A stretch of DNA of 64,000 nucleotides from Desulfatibacillum aliphaticivorans DSM 15576 (GCF_000429905.1 NZ_KE386982.1:18305-82304); one strand, 5' to 3'; positions 44,238 to 53,408 are shown, counted from the stretch's first letter. The notes: a model not told the origin generated them from the sequence alone. Numbers and translations are program-made.

Positions 44238-44289
44238 ACATCGCGTCCCCCTGAAATCTGTAATGAATCGAAAAACCCGGAGGCGTACT

Positions 44290-44778
44290 ATGCCGTCACT
44301 GGCCCAAATGAAAAATATCCGCATGATGTCTATTTTGTCCGACGACATGTTGAATCGAATTCTTCCCTTGATTACGGAGGAAAGCTACGCCGCCGAGCAG
44401 GAAATATTTTGCGAGGGCGACCCTGCGGACGCCGTTTATGTGCTTGTGAAGGGCAAGGCCCTGTTGAACAAGTCCGCTTCCAACTCCGTGTGCGTTGCCG
44501 TTTCGGCCGTAGATCCGGGCGACGCCTTTGGCTGGAGCGCCATCTTGGGGCGTTGCATATACAGCGCCACGGCCACGTGCGTGGAGGAAAGTCTGCTTTG
44601 GAGGATGCCGGGTAAGGCGCTTTTGGATCTGTTGAACGAGGATCCCGTCATGGGACACAAGGTTATGGAGTTTTTAGCGCAAACCCTGAACGAACGCCTG
44701 GAAAAGCGCACCACCCAACTTTTTAAAACCCTGCTGGAACATATCGAAATGGTCTGCGGCCTGGAAGGAGCTAATTGA
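44290..44778 (+). CDS. Cyclic nucleotide-binding domain protein without DNA-binding part
   Basis: A 162-residue protein. Residues about 10-125 form a CRP-like sensor domain (EIFCEGDPADAVYVLVKGKA, then GDAFGWSAILG). No helix-turn-helix follows, so it is not a CRP-type regulator by itself; it might regulate the antiporter or act as a protein partner. The ATG at 44290 follows GGAGG by 6 nt. It lies 142 nt after the antiporter genes. Confidence 0.8.
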   Translation: MPSLAQMKNIRMMSILSDDMLNRILPLITEESYAAEQEIFCEGDPADAVYVLVKGKALLNKSASNSVCVAVSAVDPGDAFGWSAILGRCIYSATATCVEESLLWRMPGKALLDLLNEDPVMGHKVMEFLAQTLNERLEKRTTQLFKTLLEHIEMVCGLEGAN

Positions 44779-44868
44779 TTTTGCGGCAACCGATGACGTT
44801 AAACCGATAAACGGGATGCCAAGCCTTTATTGATTAGCGACTTCCGCAAAACTCATTGTAACAAAAAA

Positions 44869-44906
44869 GGTCCCATCGAACGCCCATGTCGCATTCGCAC
44901 GGGACC
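44869..44906 (-). terminator. Terminator behind the tRNA-like remnant
   Basis: GGTCCC and GGGACC with inner CGAA/TTCG pairs; on the minus strand the stem is followed by CCTTTTTTGTT, a good rho-independent signal. Confidence 0.6.
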
Positions 44907-44920
44907 ATGAGAAGAGGAGG

Positions 44921-44944
44921 GGGCGGGACGAGAATCGAACTCGT
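44921..44944 (-). other. tRNA 3-prime end remnant (T arm and acceptor strand)
   Basis: Read on the minus strand, ACGAG-TTCGATT-CTCGT forms a 5-bp T stem with a canonical TTCGA loop, followed by CCCGCCC where the acceptor 3-prime strand should be. No matching GGGCGGG 5-prime end, D arm or anticodon arm is found upstream. This is the kind of scar left by an element that integrated into a tRNA gene. Confidence 0.45.
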
Positions 44945-45172
44945 ACACTGCGCAGCATCGAGGGGTTTTTGAGTTCGAAAAATCTGGAACAAGAATATTT
45001 AATTTCTTAACTATTTGAAATAATTGCCCATTTGAATGGGTCCTTTTGGCTTTGTTAGACATTTTTAGAACTTTTTTGAGCTTGGCGGCACAATTTGGGC
45101 GCAATTTTGCCAATAGATGAGCAAAAAGCAGAAAAGGAAAAATGGAAGCGTTCAGGGGGGATTTAGCCCAGA

Positions 45173-45460
45173 TTGGCGATCCTGGCACGGTCGCTCGGCC
45201 GGCCATTGAGGAAATCGGAAGTAATTTGGACGAGCCTGGGAACCCTCAGGACGGACCGGATAAAGTCCCGGGCCGTTTCCCTGGACTCCCTGCACACGCC
45301 GGAAAGTTGGGCGACCAGGGCGGAGAACCGGGGGCCGCAGCCGGTCTTGCTTTCCTCTGAAGAGCCGGAAATCAAAGAAGAACCGGAAGCAGAGGAAGCT
45401 GAGGAAGCTGAGGAAGCGGAAAAATCCGAAGCTCCGGAAGAAGAACAGAAAGAGGAATAG
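45173..45460 (+). CDS. Possible small protein with acidic tail
   Basis: A 95-residue frame from a TTG. The first 60 residues are basic (MAILARSLGRPLRKSEVIW), the last 30 almost all Glu and Ala from a GAGGAAGCT-like triplet repeat. No good ribosome site precedes it. The Glu-rich tail may simply reflect repeat DNA, so I am unsure that it is expressed. It lies outside the integrated element, near the tRNA scar. Confidence 0.3.
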   Translation: MAILARSLGRPLRKSEVIWTSLGTLRTDRIKSRAVSLDSLHTPESWATRAENRGPQPVLLSSEEPEIKEEPEAEEAEEAEEAEKSEAPEEEQKEE

Positions 45461-45544
45461 GCCGCCCCTAACCGGCCTGATTCAATAGGAAATTCAACGG
45501 CGACGGGCGTGTTGGAATTTCCCAACCCCCTTTGCCGTTTTTTC

Positions 45545-45904
45545 GTAGTTGCGGGGTTTCCCCGCGCTGTAGTTGTGGGCCCCCCGCCCGTAGCCGCGCG
45601 GTCCCCGCGCTCAAAAACAGGGCTCGCCCGGCATTTTTTTTGGGGTGGCCCAGGCAGCGTGGTTTGCTGCCTGGGTTGCGTTAGCAACAGAAGGTGCGCC
45701 CCGCATAGATGATGGAAATCAGGAATGCATGGCGGGCGAAAAGTCTTTTTCGAAACCGTTTTTCGGTAGCCGCCGGGTTTCCCGGCCATTGTAGTCGCGA
45801 GGTCCCCGCGCTCGTGGTTGCGAGGTCTCCTCGCCTGTAGTTGCAAGGTCTCCTCGCCTGTAGTTACGGGATTCCCCAGCCCGAAATTGTGCAGTTTTCC
45901 GGCC
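45545..45904 (+). repeat. Tandem short palindromic repeat array
   Basis: Eight or nine units of about 22 nt of the form GTAGTTGCGAGG-T-CTCCTCGCC. Units start near 45545, 45569, 45590, then 45766, 45791, 45814, 45837, 45860 and 45884. The last four are tandem at about 23-nt steps. Each can fold into a small hairpin (GCGAGG/CCTCGC, GCGGGG/CCCCGC). Changes in one arm are matched in the other in most units. A single related unit lies at 56583-56604. There are no unique spacers, so it is not a CRISPR array. Confidence 0.75.
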
Positions 45905-46142
45905 GAAACCATGGGGCCTTTGATCCCGGCCATGGTCATCTTTTAGAAACCGCGTTGGAAGATTCGCCCGTCATTTCCACCGTTTCCCGCAACATGCTAG
46001 AAAAGATTAAGAAACCCCTTGCAAAAACCGGCGGGATGATGCATAAGGGGGAGCATCTTTGCAAGGCGGACGCCCATCCCCGGGAATTGACATCCAAAGA
46101 ACCGCTTTGCACGGGGCTTTTCGCCCCCGTAACATATCTTGC

Positions 46143-46235
46143 GGAGAGATGGCCGAGCTGGCTGAAGGCGCTCGCCTGCTAAGCGAGTGTGCGGGGAAAC
46201 CTGCACCGAGGGTTCGAATCCCTCTCTCTCCGCCA
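46143..46235 (+). tRNA. tRNA-Ser(GCT)
   Basis: Acceptor GGAGAGA pairs with TCTCTCC; anticodon loop CTGCTAA gives anticodon GCT; a long variable arm (type II) and the T loop GTTCGAATC are present, and CCA is encoded at 46233-46235. The integrase gene ends 33 nt downstream, so the 3-prime end of this tRNA is the probable attachment site of the element to the right. Confidence 0.96.
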
Positions 46236-46268
46236 TATTTTCAAGCACTTAGCTAATCCCATCAAAAC

Positions 46269-47432
46269 CTAACTTTCCCCGTTTTCGGAGTCCTCGTTGG
46301 CCGCATGGTTGGCCGCTTTATTTTCGTCCGCATCTTCAATGGCCCCTGAAACCTCATCCAATCCGGGGACCAGAGACCCTAAATAGATATCAGTCGTGGA
46401 CTCCCTTTTATGGCCTAAAAACTTGCCCACGTCCCTGGTCTTAACTCCCTTCTCCTTAGCCTTGTGGGCCGCTAGGTGTCGAAGTGAGTGCCAATTGAAC
46501 TCTTTTACTCCAGCCTTGGCGCAGAGCCCCTTAATCAGCTTCTTGATCCGGCTATTGTACACGTATCGGTAGCCTGTCCTGGGGTTCGTAAATACATAAG
46601 GGCTTCGCTTATCCCTTGCCGACCAAAGCCGACGGATGATCATCAACAACTTCGGGCCTATTGCCACAAGCCGGGGTTCCAAAGCCCCGCCCTTGCGTTT
46701 CCTGGTATACAACGTGATCCGTCGGGCTTCAAAATCAACATCATCCCACATTAGGCTTAGGATCTCCGAGACCCTGGCCCCTGTATAGTGCACCGTTTCA
46801 ATCAGATCCCTATCCTCGCCGGCCATCAGCAGTACACGATGGTAATCCTCGATCGGCGGGACATACCTTTTAAATGAATCTTCCTGATACTTGGCGACGG
46901 GCAGACAGGGGTTACGAGCCATGAGCCAATTCCTTTGCGCCCAATTGGCCAACGCCGAAAGATCCCGTAAATAGCGGTTGGCCGCCTTATTCCGGTCAAC
47001 CAAGCGGCCAACCTGTTTTCTTTTTAATCTCTTATTCGTTTCTGCTTTCTTGTTGTGCCTGGTCACATTCTCGATTCGGGCCTCATTCTCAGCAGCAATT
47101 CGAGACCTCTCGTGGCTTAAAAATTCCTGGATCATTTCCGGCCTGATGCTATCCACGTCCGGATCATACCCCATGAAAGTCACAAATTGACTAAAAACAA
47201 AGGATTTCTGTCGCGTTGTGTTCTTCGTCATACGCCCATCCAGTGTCATCAGGTACTTATTGCAGACCACGGAGAATGCCAAACCTGTCTTCGGAGGCGC
47301 TTTCAGATGCTCCCTTAGCCTGTTTTCCGCATCCCTGGCTTCTTTTTTGGTCCTGAACCCCTGCTTTCGATACCTTTGCCCCTGATACCGGAACGTGTAG
47401 CCCCAGCCCGTCGCTGTTTTTGATTGTCCCAC
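46269..47432 (-). CDS. Tyrosine recombinase / integrase
   Basis: A 387-residue phage-type integrase. An N-terminal arm-binding domain is followed by a core-binding SAM-like part and the catalytic domain. Catalytic residues are R220 (TGARVSEIL), H315 and R318 (WHSLRHLAA), H341 (LGHKRE) and Y350 (TDIYLGS). It would recombine the element at the tRNA-Ser 3-prime end. The GTG at 47432 follows AAGGAGGG. The gene faces the tRNA, the usual layout. Confidence 0.95.
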   Translation of the reverse strand: MGQSKTATGWGYTFRYQGQRYRKQGFRTKKEARDAENRLREHLKAPPKTGLAFSVVCNKYLMTLDGRMTKNTTRQKSFVFSQFVTFMGYDPDVDSIRPEMIQEFLSHERSRIAAENEARIENVTRHNKKAETNKRLKRKQVGRLVDRNKAANRYLRDLSALANWAQRNWLMARNPCLPVAKYQEDSFKRYVPPIEDYHRVLLMAGEDRDLIETVHYTGARVSEILSLMWDDVDFEARRITLYTRKRKGGALEPRLVAIGPKLLMIIRRLWSARDKRSPYVFTNPRTGYRYVYNSRIKKLIKGLCAKAGVKEFNWHSLRHLAAHKAKEKGVKTRDVGKFLGHKRESTTDIYLGSLVPGLDEVSGAIEDADENKAANHAANEDSENGES

Positions 47433-47619
47433 TTTGCGCCCTCCTTTCGCAGAACTTTATTACCTTCTCAACATCAAACCTCACGGCCTTAGTTTTACCA
47501 TGACGTGATGGAGGTATAAAAAAGTGAGGCAACTCCTGCCAAAACGACCTTCGACGGGCAGTGTTATATGGCACTGCAAAATATGCAGCAAGCCCCTTTA
47601 TATCCACAATTTCAGGCAC
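47257..47619 (-). CDS. Excisionase-like helix-turn-helix protein overlapping the integrase start
   Basis: A GTG at 47619 with GGGGA upstream opens a 120-residue frame. The first 55 residues (VDIKGLAAYFAVPYNTARRR, then HGKTKAVRFDVEKVIKFCE) look like an AlpA/MerR-type DNA-binding domain, as in excisionases. The tail from about residue 60 runs 176 nt into the integrase gene in another frame and is of poor quality. The stop may have been lost by a small deletion, or the tail may be read for regulation. It lies between the ParB-like gene and the integrase. Confidence 0.5.
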   Translation of the reverse strand: MPEIVDIKGLAAYFAVPYNTARRRSFWQELPHFFIPPSRHGKTKAVRFDVEKVIKFCERRAQSGTIKNSDGLGLHVPVSGAKVSKAGVQDQKRSQGCGKQAKGASESASEDRFGILRGLQ

Positions 47620-47665
47620 TTCATTATCCCCATAAGAGCCGGATGATAGTCTGTAGAAACAAACC

Positions 47666-49378
47666 CTACATTCCCTCCGGAACATCCTCGCGCTGGAGGA
47701 TTTCCGACGGGATTTTGCCGGCCAGGTCAATGCCGGATTCCAGAAAAACCTGCACCAATTCTGACTTTTTGCAGGTTTCGAACTTGCCGCGCTTCTTGCC
47801 CAGGGTCTCGAACAAAAAGGCCTTGGCTTCGCCGCTTGAGAATATTTCAAAAAGATTCCCAAGCTCGATTATCTCAGCCTTGGTTTTTCTTTTGAGATAT
47901 TCCTCTGTGATTTCCCACTCGGTCCCTATATCAACGCCCAGGTAGGCGGCCACGTGGGGACGGACGCCATAGGTTCTTTCCTGCAGGGCGATTTGTGCGG
48001 AAACTTCCTTGATCCGGAGCATGGTCTCATCCAGGGAGATATCGGTGATTGTCCGGAACAACACCCGGTCGTCAATTTCCAGGTAGGCCCAGGATTCTCC
48101 CGGATGCTTGACCTTACCGACTTTATACGTCTCTCCGTACCAAGTCTTGGCGTCCTTATTGGAGGAAAGCAGAGCGAACAGCGCCAGATGGAAGGACTTG
48201 TCTGCACTCGGATCCACATCTTTGAGCCGCAGCGGAATCTGTTGTTGGAAAAACTTTTCACGGAACTCCGGGCCGTGGTTTCGATCCCTGGGCGCCGGGC
48301 CTGAAGACGTGGAACTAGGGGCTGTCAATTTCCTGAAGCACCCTTTATCCCCCAGGCAGACACGCCCCTCGTAGATTTCTCCCCGGGTCCGCAATATCGT
48401 TCCAAATGACTCGCACCTCATGCAGTCATCAGGAACCGCGTCGCCCCAGAATCTTTCATAGTCTTGCCAACTAACATTATCATCAAACACAAATGCATTT
48501 GTAATGAGCTTCATGGTCTTGCGGAATTGGGGCCAATTGTCCGTCAACCAGGTCCGTTGATGCTCTTTGAAGCACGCCGTCTTCATACAAAGCGCCTTTT
48601 TCGACTCAACGTCAAAAAGACTCATTTGCGTGCTTGAGTTGAAAGCGCATGTGTTGCACCCGGCATCTTTGGCGCTAAACAATGCGGACTTGAGCGGGAT
48701 CGCCTGGTCGTCAATTGCTGATTTAAGCTCCTTAACGGACATACGTTCATCGACCAAGACCTCCAATTGCTCCAAAAGATCATCCTTGTCCGGAATCCGA
48801 AGTAACTGCTCCAAATGCCCAAATCTGACACTGTCCCCATCCCAGGCATCCAGGACCTCATCAGGCAGATCCAGGACGCGAACCCGGCGGCGGATGTATC
48901 CCGGGCTTATCCCGGTCCGGCCGGACAGATCCTCCAGGGCCTCCGGCCCCTTGCGGTCCAGATAGGCTTTAAAGCCCCTGGCTTCCTCCAGTTCGTCCAG
49001 ATCCTGGCGGGCCAGGTTCTCGATCACCATGGCGTCAAAAGCCTGATCATCGCTCATAACGCGAACCATGCAAGGAATCGTGGTCTTGACAAGGCCTCCA
49101 TTTTTCTTGGCAATGGAGCTTAACGCCCGATAGCGACGCTCGCCAGCGACAATTTCAAAGGATGCAGCTTCGGACTTCGCCGTGAGGGCCTTTTTCCCTT
49201 TGGGCTTTTCCTGCGCCAGCGGGTCAACGGGACGCACTACGATAGGCTCCAGGATGCCAATGGCGCGTATGGATTCCACCAGTTCGTCCATACCCTTTGG
49301 GTCAAACGATTTACGGGGGTTGTGGGGGCTTGGGGTGATTAGGGAGAGAGATATCTCCCGGAATTCCGACTTTTCCAT
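47666..49378 (-). CDS. ParB/Spo0J-like protein with cysteine insert
   Basis: A 570-residue protein. Residues 8-110 are a ParB nuclease-like domain (ITPSPHNPRKSFDP, FEIVAGERRYRAL, MVIENLARQDLDELEEA), followed by the helix-turn-helix part (SGRTGISPGYIRRRVRVLDL). Around residues 225-260 is a cysteine group (GCNTCAFNSS, LCMKTACF) that may bind zinc. The remaining 300 residues are unknown. No ParA gene is present, so it may be a regulator or defence-evading factor rather than a partition protein. ATG 49378 follows GGAGGG. Confidence 0.85.
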   Translation of the reverse strand: MEKSEFREISLSLITPSPHNPRKSFDPKGMDELVESIRAIGILEPIVVRPVDPLAQEKPKGKKALTAKSEAASFEIVAGERRYRALSSIAKKNGGLVKTTIPCMVRVMSDDQAFDAMVIENLARQDLDELEEARGFKAYLDRKGPEALEDLSGRTGISPGYIRRRVRVLDLPDEVLDAWDGDSVRFGHLEQLLRIPDKDDLLEQLEVLVDERMSVKELKSAIDDQAIPLKSALFSAKDAGCNTCAFNSSTQMSLFDVESKKALCMKTACFKEHQRTWLTDNWPQFRKTMKLITNAFVFDDNVSWQDYERFWGDAVPDDCMRCESFGTILRTRGEIYEGRVCLGDKGCFRKLTAPSSTSSGPAPRDRNHGPEFREKFFQQQIPLRLKDVDPSADKSFHLALFALLSSNKDAKTWYGETYKVGKVKHPGESWAYLEIDDRVLFRTITDISLDETMLRIKEVSAQIALQERTYGVRPHVAAYLGVDIGTEWEITEEYLKRKTKAEIIELGNLFEIFSSGEAKAFLFETLGKKRGKFETCKKSELVQVFLESGIDLAGKIPSEILQREDVPEGM

Positions 49379-49420
49379 GTTTCCCTCCATTATATATAGG
49401 TCACTAACCCGGTCACTGGG

Positions 49421-50782
49421 TTATTTAGGGTCCGCCTCGATGGTTATGGTCGTAGGCGTAGGATCCGGATCTCCCCACTGCACAAACGAAAACGACTCGG
49501 GATCGGGAACGGGCAGCTCCGACGAGAATTGGGACTTTAACCAACACCCCTCCTCCATGTCCTTATGCGGGGGATACCCTTCATAGCAGTGGATGGCTCC
49601 ATCCTCATCCCTGACCAGATAGCCGCCCAACACCGCACTTTCAGGCGCCTTTTTTCTGGATTGCCGCTCCGGCTTCCAGTTGGGATCGTACCCCTCGCAG
49701 AATCGCGCCAATTTTTCCGAGCCGGAAATAACCTCCCTGGCGTCTTTCCAGGTTCTGCCGTCGCATGCGTCGTGAAAGCAGTGGTAGGTAAGAAACGGCT
49801 TGTTAGGGCTGGATACGATGGCTGCTTCGCCGTCGCGATGGGAAGAATCAAACACGCACTCCTTGAGCAGATACGACGTTTTATTGCCGTCCGATTTGAT
49901 CCCCGTGAGTTCCCGGCCGTAGTGGCGAAGATACTCCTCAACCATTAGGGGCCCCAAGACGCGCTTCCCGGAGCCAACCCCGGCGGCATCAAAAAAGTCC
50001 TTGGTTTCACCCTTAATCTGCTCGTCGATTACATCCCCAAATCCTCCAGCCAACAGCAAGCTATACGCCCCGGCCACAATCCAGGCGAAGATTCCCTCTT
50101 TTTCCCTCATGAGTTGTTCAAACAGGTTGATGTCTCGCTCCTCTCTCCTGAATCTGCGGGGAAAATTGAGGACAACGAATCTGCGCTGAAAGGCGTATGA
50201 TGAATCCGCAATGGCGGGCGGCGTATTCATCGCAAAAATGTGCTTTGCAAAAGGCCTGAAGGACACCCGGGAGCCATACTTGACAGCGCCCTCCATCACC
50301 TGACCGGACACGGCCGATTTAAACACGGGAGTAGCATTCAGATTCCAGCGAATCGGATCTCCGCTAACCAGATTTACCATCTTGTCTTTTAGGAACGGAA
50401 TGTTAAACCCTACCTGCAGGTCAGGAAGAGACACAGAACAACAGTTCTCACGGCCAAAAATCCCTGACAGAACTTTCAAAACTGTACTCTTGCCGTTGGC
50501 GCCGTCGCCGAACAAAATCAGTGCTGTCTGGTAATTACACATCCTCATGAGGCAGTAGCCCATGAACCCCTGAAGGAAATCTGCCTTTACAGGATTGTCA
50601 GGAAAAATCTCTTCCAAAAATTGTTTCCACCTGGGGCAGGCCGCATCCGGCTTGTAAGCAACATCCAGCACAGGAAGATCGCTAACATCCTCCACCACAT
50701 CAGAATATAGCCCCGCGTCTCTCAAATCCACCACGCCGTTATCCACCCTCACCAACAGTTCGAAATCTAACCTTTTGTTCAC
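49421..50782 (-). CDS. D5-type SF3 helicase with C-terminal zinc module (permuted copy)
   Basis: A 453-residue protein. Walker A GDGANGKST is at residues 92-100, followed by SF3-type motifs (FAMNTPPAIADSS). After residue 280 comes a CHC2-like zinc module (C309, H315, C335, C340; TYHCFHDACDGRTWKDA). In the next gene the same module stands before the helicase, so the order here is reversed. An AEP primase domain is missing. The GTG start at 50782 lies one base after the upstream stop. It may be a second helicase or a product of recombination between copies. Confidence 0.8.
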   Translation of the reverse strand: MNKRLDFELLVRVDNGVVDLRDAGLYSDVVEDVSDLPVLDVAYKPDAACPRWKQFLEEIFPDNPVKADFLQGFMGYCLMRMCNYQTALILFGDGANGKSTVLKVLSGIFGRENCCSVSLPDLQVGFNIPFLKDKMVNLVSGDPIRWNLNATPVFKSAVSGQVMEGAVKYGSRVSFRPFAKHIFAMNTPPAIADSSYAFQRRFVVLNFPRRFRREERDINLFEQLMREKEGIFAWIVAGAYSLLLAGGFGDVIDEQIKGETKDFFDAAGVGSGKRVLGPLMVEEYLRHYGRELTGIKSDGNKTSYLLKECVFDSSHRDGEAAIVSSPNKPFLTYHCFHDACDGRTWKDAREVISGSEKLARFCEGYDPNWKPERQSRKKAPESAVLGGYLVRDEDGAIHCYEGYPPHKDMEEGCWLKSQFSSELPVPDPESFSFVQWGDPDPTPTTITIEADPK

Positions 50783-50783
50783 T

Positions 50784-53405
50784 TTACCCTCCAATTTCTA
50801 CAGGTTTAAAAGCCAGGTTTAAAAAGCACCGTTCACGCTGGCCGTTGTATATGGGACGGGAGTCTTCAACCTCCGGGAATTCGTTTTCCACGCAATGATA
50901 AAAACGGATCTTGCCCAGGGTTCTGATCCCGTCATTCTTCGCCCAATCCTTGTACATTTCAAAAAGCTGTTGCTTCGGAACATGGCTGCCCATCTCGACC
51001 CTAACCGTCTCATCAAAAAAGTTTTTGGTCGGGTCTATGTCGCTCATGAACTTCCTGGTATCCTTCTCCACTTGGCCATCCACATCGAAGCCGTTCCGGT
51101 TCATCAATTCCATCGCCCCGGCCACCATCCAGATAAAAATCCCGTTTTTCTCCGCCAGGAGCTTGGGCAGAAGGTCCGGATCCCGTTCTTCCTTTTTGAA
51201 TTTCCGGGGAAAATGCAGCACGATGACTTTTCGGGAGAATCCGTCCGTCCGGTCCGAGATGGCCGGCGCCTGGTTCATGGCGAACAGAAATTTCGCAATG
51301 GGCTTGAACGATATGCGCTGCCCATACTTGAAAGCGCCCTCCATGGTGTCTCCGGAGATCGCCTTTTTTATTTCCGAAGTCCCTTTAGGCTGGCGGTCCC
51401 CGCCTTCCTCGTAGACGATGTTGACCAGCTTGTCCTTGAGATACGGGATATTGAATCCGATCTGCAGGTCGGAGAGAGAGACGGAACAGCAGTTTTGCCG
51501 TCCGATCATGTTCTCCAGGACTTCCAGAACCTTGGACTTGCCGTTGGCGCCGTTGCCGTACAGGAAAAGCGCCCGTTCATATTTACAGGTAGGCATAAGG
51601 CAGTAGCCGAAAAACTGCCTTAAAATGGTTTCCTTCTCGGGTTGGCCGGGGAATATTTCTTTAAGAAATTGGTTCCACCTGGGGTAGCTCCTCTCGACGT
51701 ACTGATTTGCCATGTCAAATTCCACGTCCAACTGCACGCGGCTGCCGTATTTGGGATCATGCGGCTTCAATTCCAGCGTTGACAGATCCAGCATCCCATT
51801 ATTGACGTTCACCAGAGCCTCTTCCCTGGGCCAATTCTCTTCTTCCAGGTTAACGGCCGATTTAAACACGTCGGTCACACTGGACAGCATCGAGGATCTC
51901 GTCTCGTTTTTCATGCATTGGACGATGAGCTGCTTCAGCGTCGCGTCGCTGAACAGCTTCCACACCCCGCCTTCGTAGCGCCAGATCTGCCCGGCCGTGG
52001 ACACAACGGGAGAGAGCCAGGTCGCCAGATAGTTTGCGAGCCAAGCCTCCTTGAACGTGCCGCGTTTCCGTCCGTCCATGGCGAAAAAATCAAAGGGATC
52101 CACTTTGCCCGGAGGAGTTAAATCCTTATTGTCAGACCCCACCTCAATCGTCGGGGTGATAATAAGGTTGGCCGCCCACGAATCCCCATTCCCATTGCCC
52201 TGGCCATTCCCCGACCCGTTGCCGCCATTACGTCCGGATTGCTGCGCCGGCTTCCAGTTGGGATCGTAGTTCTCGCAAAATTGCGCCAGCTTATCCGAGC
52301 CGGAAATCACGCCCCTGGCGTCTTTCCAGGTTCTGCCGTTGCATGAGTCGTGAAAGCAATGATAAGTAAGAAATGGTTTATTGGGGCTGGATACGATGGC
52401 CGCTTCGCCGTCGGAATGGGAGGGATCAAAAACGCACTCCTGGAGCAAAAACCATGTTTTGTCCCCGTCCGGCTTGATCCTTTTTATCTCACGCCCATAG
52501 TGGGTCAGATACTTTTCAACATCCAGAGGCCCCAAGTCACCGCCCGTGGGATCGTTTTTCCGGGGCTGCACGGCAGGCGGCTGGGCCTTATTGGAGGAGG
52601 ACGTGGAGGGCGCGCCGCCCTTATCATCTTTCGGAGCCATGGCGGCCAACTTCTCCAATAACTCCAGGGGGACCACGGGTACGTCCGCCAACGCGGCGGG
52701 AGCATTATTTAACAGCCTGGATCTTCGGTGAGGGCGATCATCGGTATGATCCCCTTTCCGCGCCATGGTTCCGTAGAGCTTCCAGATCCGGGAAGCGTTA
52801 AACACCTTCTGGTCTATATCCACTCCATCCACTTGGATTTTCGCCTGCAGGGCGGCCAGACATAGGTGTATCAAGCCCTTGGATTCCGAAATTTCCAGAG
52901 TGTTTTCCAGGTCCGGAAGACGGTAACACACATGATAACCGTTGCCGGAAAGCGCCCGGACGCCGGGAGGAAAGCCCAACTCCTTTTCAAGAAGGTTCAC
53001 CACGTTGACCGCAGCTTCTTTTGCCAGCCCCAACTCTTGTTTTGAACTCGAAATGCCCGCCGGTCGCTTTGGGTCCAGATCGATGGGAAGCCACCGAATT
53101 GCCTTGATATGATTGTTTCCGGTTGTAAGGCCCTTCTTATTAGCGACGATCAAACGGTTGCTGGCACGGGCGAGAAGGGCGGGGTCACAGGGGTTTATTG
53201 TAAAATATACGCCGCTGGTCTTGGCCTTTCCGAGCTTTTCAGCCGCAATGCCAAAATCCTTGGCATTATCGAAGTAACCAAAAACGGTTCCATCCCCCCT
53301 GGCGAAGCCATCCCAGACCGGATTCTTTCCGTTGGCGCCCAGGGCGCGGATCTCCACAACCTCTCCGGGCTCGAAAAACAGGTTGTAAACCCCCTCCATT
53401 GACAT
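50784..53405 (-). CDS. AEP primase / zinc module / D5-N / SF3 helicase replication protein
   Basis: An 873-residue phage- or plasmid-type replication protein. Residues 1-240 resemble an archaeo-eukaryotic primase with the metal pair D109 and D111 (LPIDLDPKR) and SGNGYHVCYRL. Residues 295-385 are the zinc module (C324, H330, C350, C355). A Gly/Asn linker near 392-408 leads to the D5 N-terminal region (about 430-590) and the SF3 helicase with Walker A GNGANGKSK at 617-625. It would prime and unwind at the element origin. Start ATG 53405, 3 nt after the recombinase stop. Confidence 0.88.
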   Translation of the reverse strand: MSMEGVYNLFFEPGEVVEIRALGANGKNPVWDGFARGDGTVFGYFDNAKDFGIAAEKLGKAKTSGVYFTINPCDPALLARASNRLIVANKKGLTTGNNHIKAIRWLPIDLDPKRPAGISSSKQELGLAKEAAVNVVNLLEKELGFPPGVRALSGNGYHVCYRLPDLENTLEISESKGLIHLCLAALQAKIQVDGVDIDQKVFNASRIWKLYGTMARKGDHTDDRPHRRSRLLNNAPAALADVPVVPLELLEKLAAMAPKDDKGGAPSTSSSNKAQPPAVQPRKNDPTGGDLGPLDVEKYLTHYGREIKRIKPDGDKTWFLLQECVFDPSHSDGEAAIVSSPNKPFLTYHCFHDSCNGRTWKDARGVISGSDKLAQFCENYDPNWKPAQQSGRNGGNGSGNGQGNGNGDSWAANLIITPTIEVGSDNKDLTPPGKVDPFDFFAMDGRKRGTFKEAWLANYLATWLSPVVSTAGQIWRYEGGVWKLFSDATLKQLIVQCMKNETRSSMLSSVTDVFKSAVNLEEENWPREEALVNVNNGMLDLSTLELKPHDPKYGSRVQLDVEFDMANQYVERSYPRWNQFLKEIFPGQPEKETILRQFFGYCLMPTCKYERALFLYGNGANGKSKVLEVLENMIGRQNCCSVSLSDLQIGFNIPYLKDKLVNIVYEEGGDRQPKGTSEIKKAISGDTMEGAFKYGQRISFKPIAKFLFAMNQAPAISDRTDGFSRKVIVLHFPRKFKKEERDPDLLPKLLAEKNGIFIWMVAGAMELMNRNGFDVDGQVEKDTRKFMSDIDPTKNFFDETVRVEMGSHVPKQQLFEMYKDWAKNDGIRTLGKIRFYHCVENEFPEVEDSRPIYNGQRERCFLNLAFKPVEIGG

Positions 53406-53408
53406 CTA

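Larger units (their letters stand above)
44779..46142. other. 1.36-kb region without clear genes: tRNA scar, low-complexity ORF and repeat array
   Basis: From left to right it holds a minus-strand terminator with a tRNA-like 3-prime end (44869-44944), an AT-rich stretch, a weak acidic reading frame (45173-45460), and two blocks of short palindromic repeats (45545-45610 and 45766-45904). Long open frames on either strand here have biased, repeat-driven composition and were not accepted. Confidence 0.6.

Noticed and set aside
44918..45000. Complete tRNA gene on the minus strand
   Set aside because: Only the T arm and acceptor 3-prime strand can be formed; no matching 5-prime strand, D arm or anticodon arm is present.
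45545..45904. CRISPR array
   Set aside because: The units vary, are often directly tandem at 23 nt and have no unique spacers of constant length.
45163..45939. A 259-codon minus-strand frame through the repeat region
   Set aside because: Its translation is driven by palindromic repeats and Ser/Ala runs; no domain or ribosome site is seen.
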